64,000 nt of DNA from Nemopilema nomurai (Eukaryota > Cnidaria > Scyphozoa > Rhizostomeae > Rhizostomatidae). Position numbers and translations under genes: made by a program. Numbering within the stretch: the stretch's first letter is position 1; the number at the start of each line of letters is the position of its first letter. Below are positions 61,976-64,000 of this stretch, in pieces. The stretch lies in assembly GCA_003864495.1 (NCBI GenBank), contig ML133455.1, positions 2,604,001 through 2,668,000 of the forward strand. Reading direction: 5' to 3'. The notes under the pieces are model-generated. The model saw nothing but the letters and a program-made list of their open reading frames with translations. It was not told where the DNA came from and searched no databases.

Positions 61976-63899
61976 ATGCCAAGCAACGGTCGAAGAAGAC
62001 AGAAAGGCAGCTATGTGGAGGTGAAAAATGAGCTGTCCAAAGTCAGATTGGATGTACAGGGGCTTGCGGAGAAGATGAGTGCAGTTGAGAAGGACAAGGA
62101 GAATCTCCGTGCAATCAATCAAAAACTGGTTGAGAAGATCAAGAAAGAATTCGAGAAGAACTATCCATTTAAGGTTCGTAACACATGGTGCATACAGGCA
62201 AAAATACCTGAGTTTGAAAACAAAAACAAAACTCCACATACTTTTCATTGAATATTTGAAAAGATATCAATAGATGTTTGAAAAGATGTTTTTGCAAACT
62301 GCACACTATTGAGGAAAGAATTTTCCTTCTTTAGATATTTCTGCTTAAGCAACAACTTGAGGCGGAGCGAGAGAAGTCCATACTCACAGCACAGAAATTG
62401 GTGGAGAGCCAGATGCTTGCTGTATTCTTCAAAGAATGCTTTGGCATTTCCATCGACACGGAAGTGAACAGTCCTGCAAGGCTTTGAGAAACGCAATGGA
62501 TGTCATGAAGGTAATTTTCCACTAGACGCAGGACAATGTTATTTCAAACAATATACACAGCTATATTTCCCTGTACGTGCATTTACTTTCAACTATTACA
62601 AGAGAAACTGACTTAAATTTGCAAAGGCAATGCTTATTTTAACTTCAAGCCGTATTTTATCTGCATCAGGGTATTCAGAAGCAGTGGGAGAACGAAAAAG
62701 CACAGCTCACTCAAAATGCGGAGAACCTTCTTCAAAACCAGCAAGGACTTAACAAAGAGATGATACCTTGAAAGCAGAGAATCAGATGTTGAGAGAAGAA
62801 AAGATGGCCGAAAACCTGAGCAGTCAAGCAATCATCGATTCCTTGCAAGAGATTTTGGAGGAACAACGAGAGCAGATGGAAGTCGAAACGCAACAACTGC
62901 AGAATAAGGTAAGGGAAGATGTTGCATCAATTTGTATAAAGAGATTTAACTATAATATTGTTGCTCTTGAAATTCATGAAACATTAGATAACAGGATCAC
63001 AAATTCCTTTACAGTTGAATGCTTCAAAGCAAAGCGAGGCCATCAAAAGTGAACAGATTTCTGCCATGGAGCAGGAACTCCGTTCAACTAAAGAAATGCT
63101 ATTGACAAGCAAGAACGTGGTAGACAATTATAAAAAAGCAGAGATTGAACTTGAAGTGAAAAGTGAAGATCGCATCAAGAAACTCTTGTGTTGAAAGAAC
63201 TTGCTGCAATGTCGTCTGCTAAATTAGAAGATTTACAGAAGGAAGTGAACGAGTGGCAATCAAAAGCTGTTGAGTCTGATGCCTGCTGCCTGGAGCTGAA
63301 TGAAAAGGTGTGTGGATTCTTCACTAGAAAGTGATTACTGTCAAGCATTATCCATTCATTTCTTAAAAGACCCTCTTAACATCATTTTCATTAATGAAGC
63401 GAACAATCATTTTAAAGCAGCGTATTTGAACGCAGAAAGAGCGAGTGTACAACTGCCTTTTTTGTCTGCTTTGTTACAGCGGAACACTTTCTTGCATTAT
63501 ATTATATTATGGATTTGCATTATATTTGACAAAAAGTAGTCAAGCGATACTGATCAATCCTGCTTCATTTTGGAAGTCTGTTTTGAGAGTAAAAGTTCTC
63601 CATGTCCTTTCTATATTTATGTTTTAGCTTAAAAGCAGCCACCAGCGTCAACTCTCAATGCTGCAAGATATCGCTAAATATGACGTGAGAGCTCAAAATC
63701 TGAGTGTAGAGAACGCACTATTGAGCAACGGTATCCAGGCCATGGAAGAGGAGCGCAAGGAACTAGAGGGTCGTCTCAAGAAGCAAACGAGAGTTGCATG
63801 ACAACGTCCTCTGGTCTTCTTGAAATGACCTCAAAGATGAACTACTGGAAGACAAAGGCGGGGCATCTAGAGTCTACGTTGGTGGCCGTTGAAGAAGAA
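61976..63899 (+). CDS. Gene B copy 6: coiled-coil protein, 3' end outside window
   Basis: Exons seen: 61976-62173, 62335-62510, 62670-62908, 63015-63307, 63628-63899; exon 6 lies beyond the window. It starts MPSNGRRRQ (Pro for Ala). Exons 2 (near 62479), 3 (shared with B5), 4 (near 63185) and 5 (near 63776) are each one base short. Unlike most losses in other copies, those in exons 2 and 4 do not fall on columns that vary among the copies visible here, so unseen paralogues, raw sequencing error or real decay remain open. Exon 5 as printed ends in a TGA near 63799. Confidence 0.55.
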
Positions 63900-64000
63900 G
63901 TAAGTTTAGCCATTTAATGTATGAAAAATTATTTGATAGTAAACTATTATCAGCCATTGAAAAGCACAGCAATAATTGCAAAGCAGTCAATCTTATCATT

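Larger units (their letters stand above)
54367..64000 (+). repeat. Tandem unit 6 (cut by window end)
   Basis: Spacer, gene A copy 6, A-B spacer and gene B copy 6 through exon 5. The window ends in intron 5, so exon 6 and the hAT spacer lie outside. Closest to unit 5. Confidence 0.9.

Noticed and set aside
1..64000. tRNA, rRNA, CRISPR arrays, bacterial operons
   Set aside because: No cloverleaf, rRNA-like block or regularly spaced short repeats were seen; the gene structure is eukaryotic throughout.

Overview
This window is AT-rich animal DNA. It has multi-exon genes with short GT-AG introns (about 100-360 bp), TATA-box promoters, and relics of hAT-type and probably LINE-type transposons. I see no bacterial, phage or organelle features. 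An invertebrate is likely, but I cannot name the phylum. No gene here is recognisable by family, so 'gene A' and 'gene B' are my own labels.

Almost the whole window is a tandem array of one unit of about 12.5-13.0 kb. Each unit reads, on the + strand: promoter A, gene A (9 exons, about 361 aa), a spacer of about 2.7 kb, promoter B, gene B (6 exons, about 511 aa, coiled coil), then a spacer of about 3.5-4 kb with a minus-strand hAT transposase fossil. Unit 1 (1-7568) is cut off inside gene B exon 1 by a single N at 7569. Unit 2 (7570-15999) then starts at the end of gene A intron 8. Units 3 (16000-28862), 4 (28863-41334) and 5 (41335-54366) span the full unit, and unit 6 (54367-64000) runs off the end inside gene B intron 5.

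Gene A encodes a protein starting MGKVLSK. This is a consensus N-myristoylation signal and matches the first seven residues of the small GTPase ARF6. A basic segment, several short variable exons and a strongly conserved 132-residue C-terminal domain follow. Gene B encodes a long, charged coiled-coil protein. Both promoters carry a perfect TGACGTCA (CRE) site a short distance upstream of TATAAAG, so the two genes are probably expressed together; germline expression is a possibility but only an inference.

Only gene A copy 1 is open from end to end. The other copies carry one-base deletions. Many of these lie exactly where the paralogues differ from one another, which suggests a collapsed-repeat consensus error rather than real decay. 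Some damage does look real: a lost splice acceptor in A3 and a deletion of about 690 bp that removes most of the last exon of B4.
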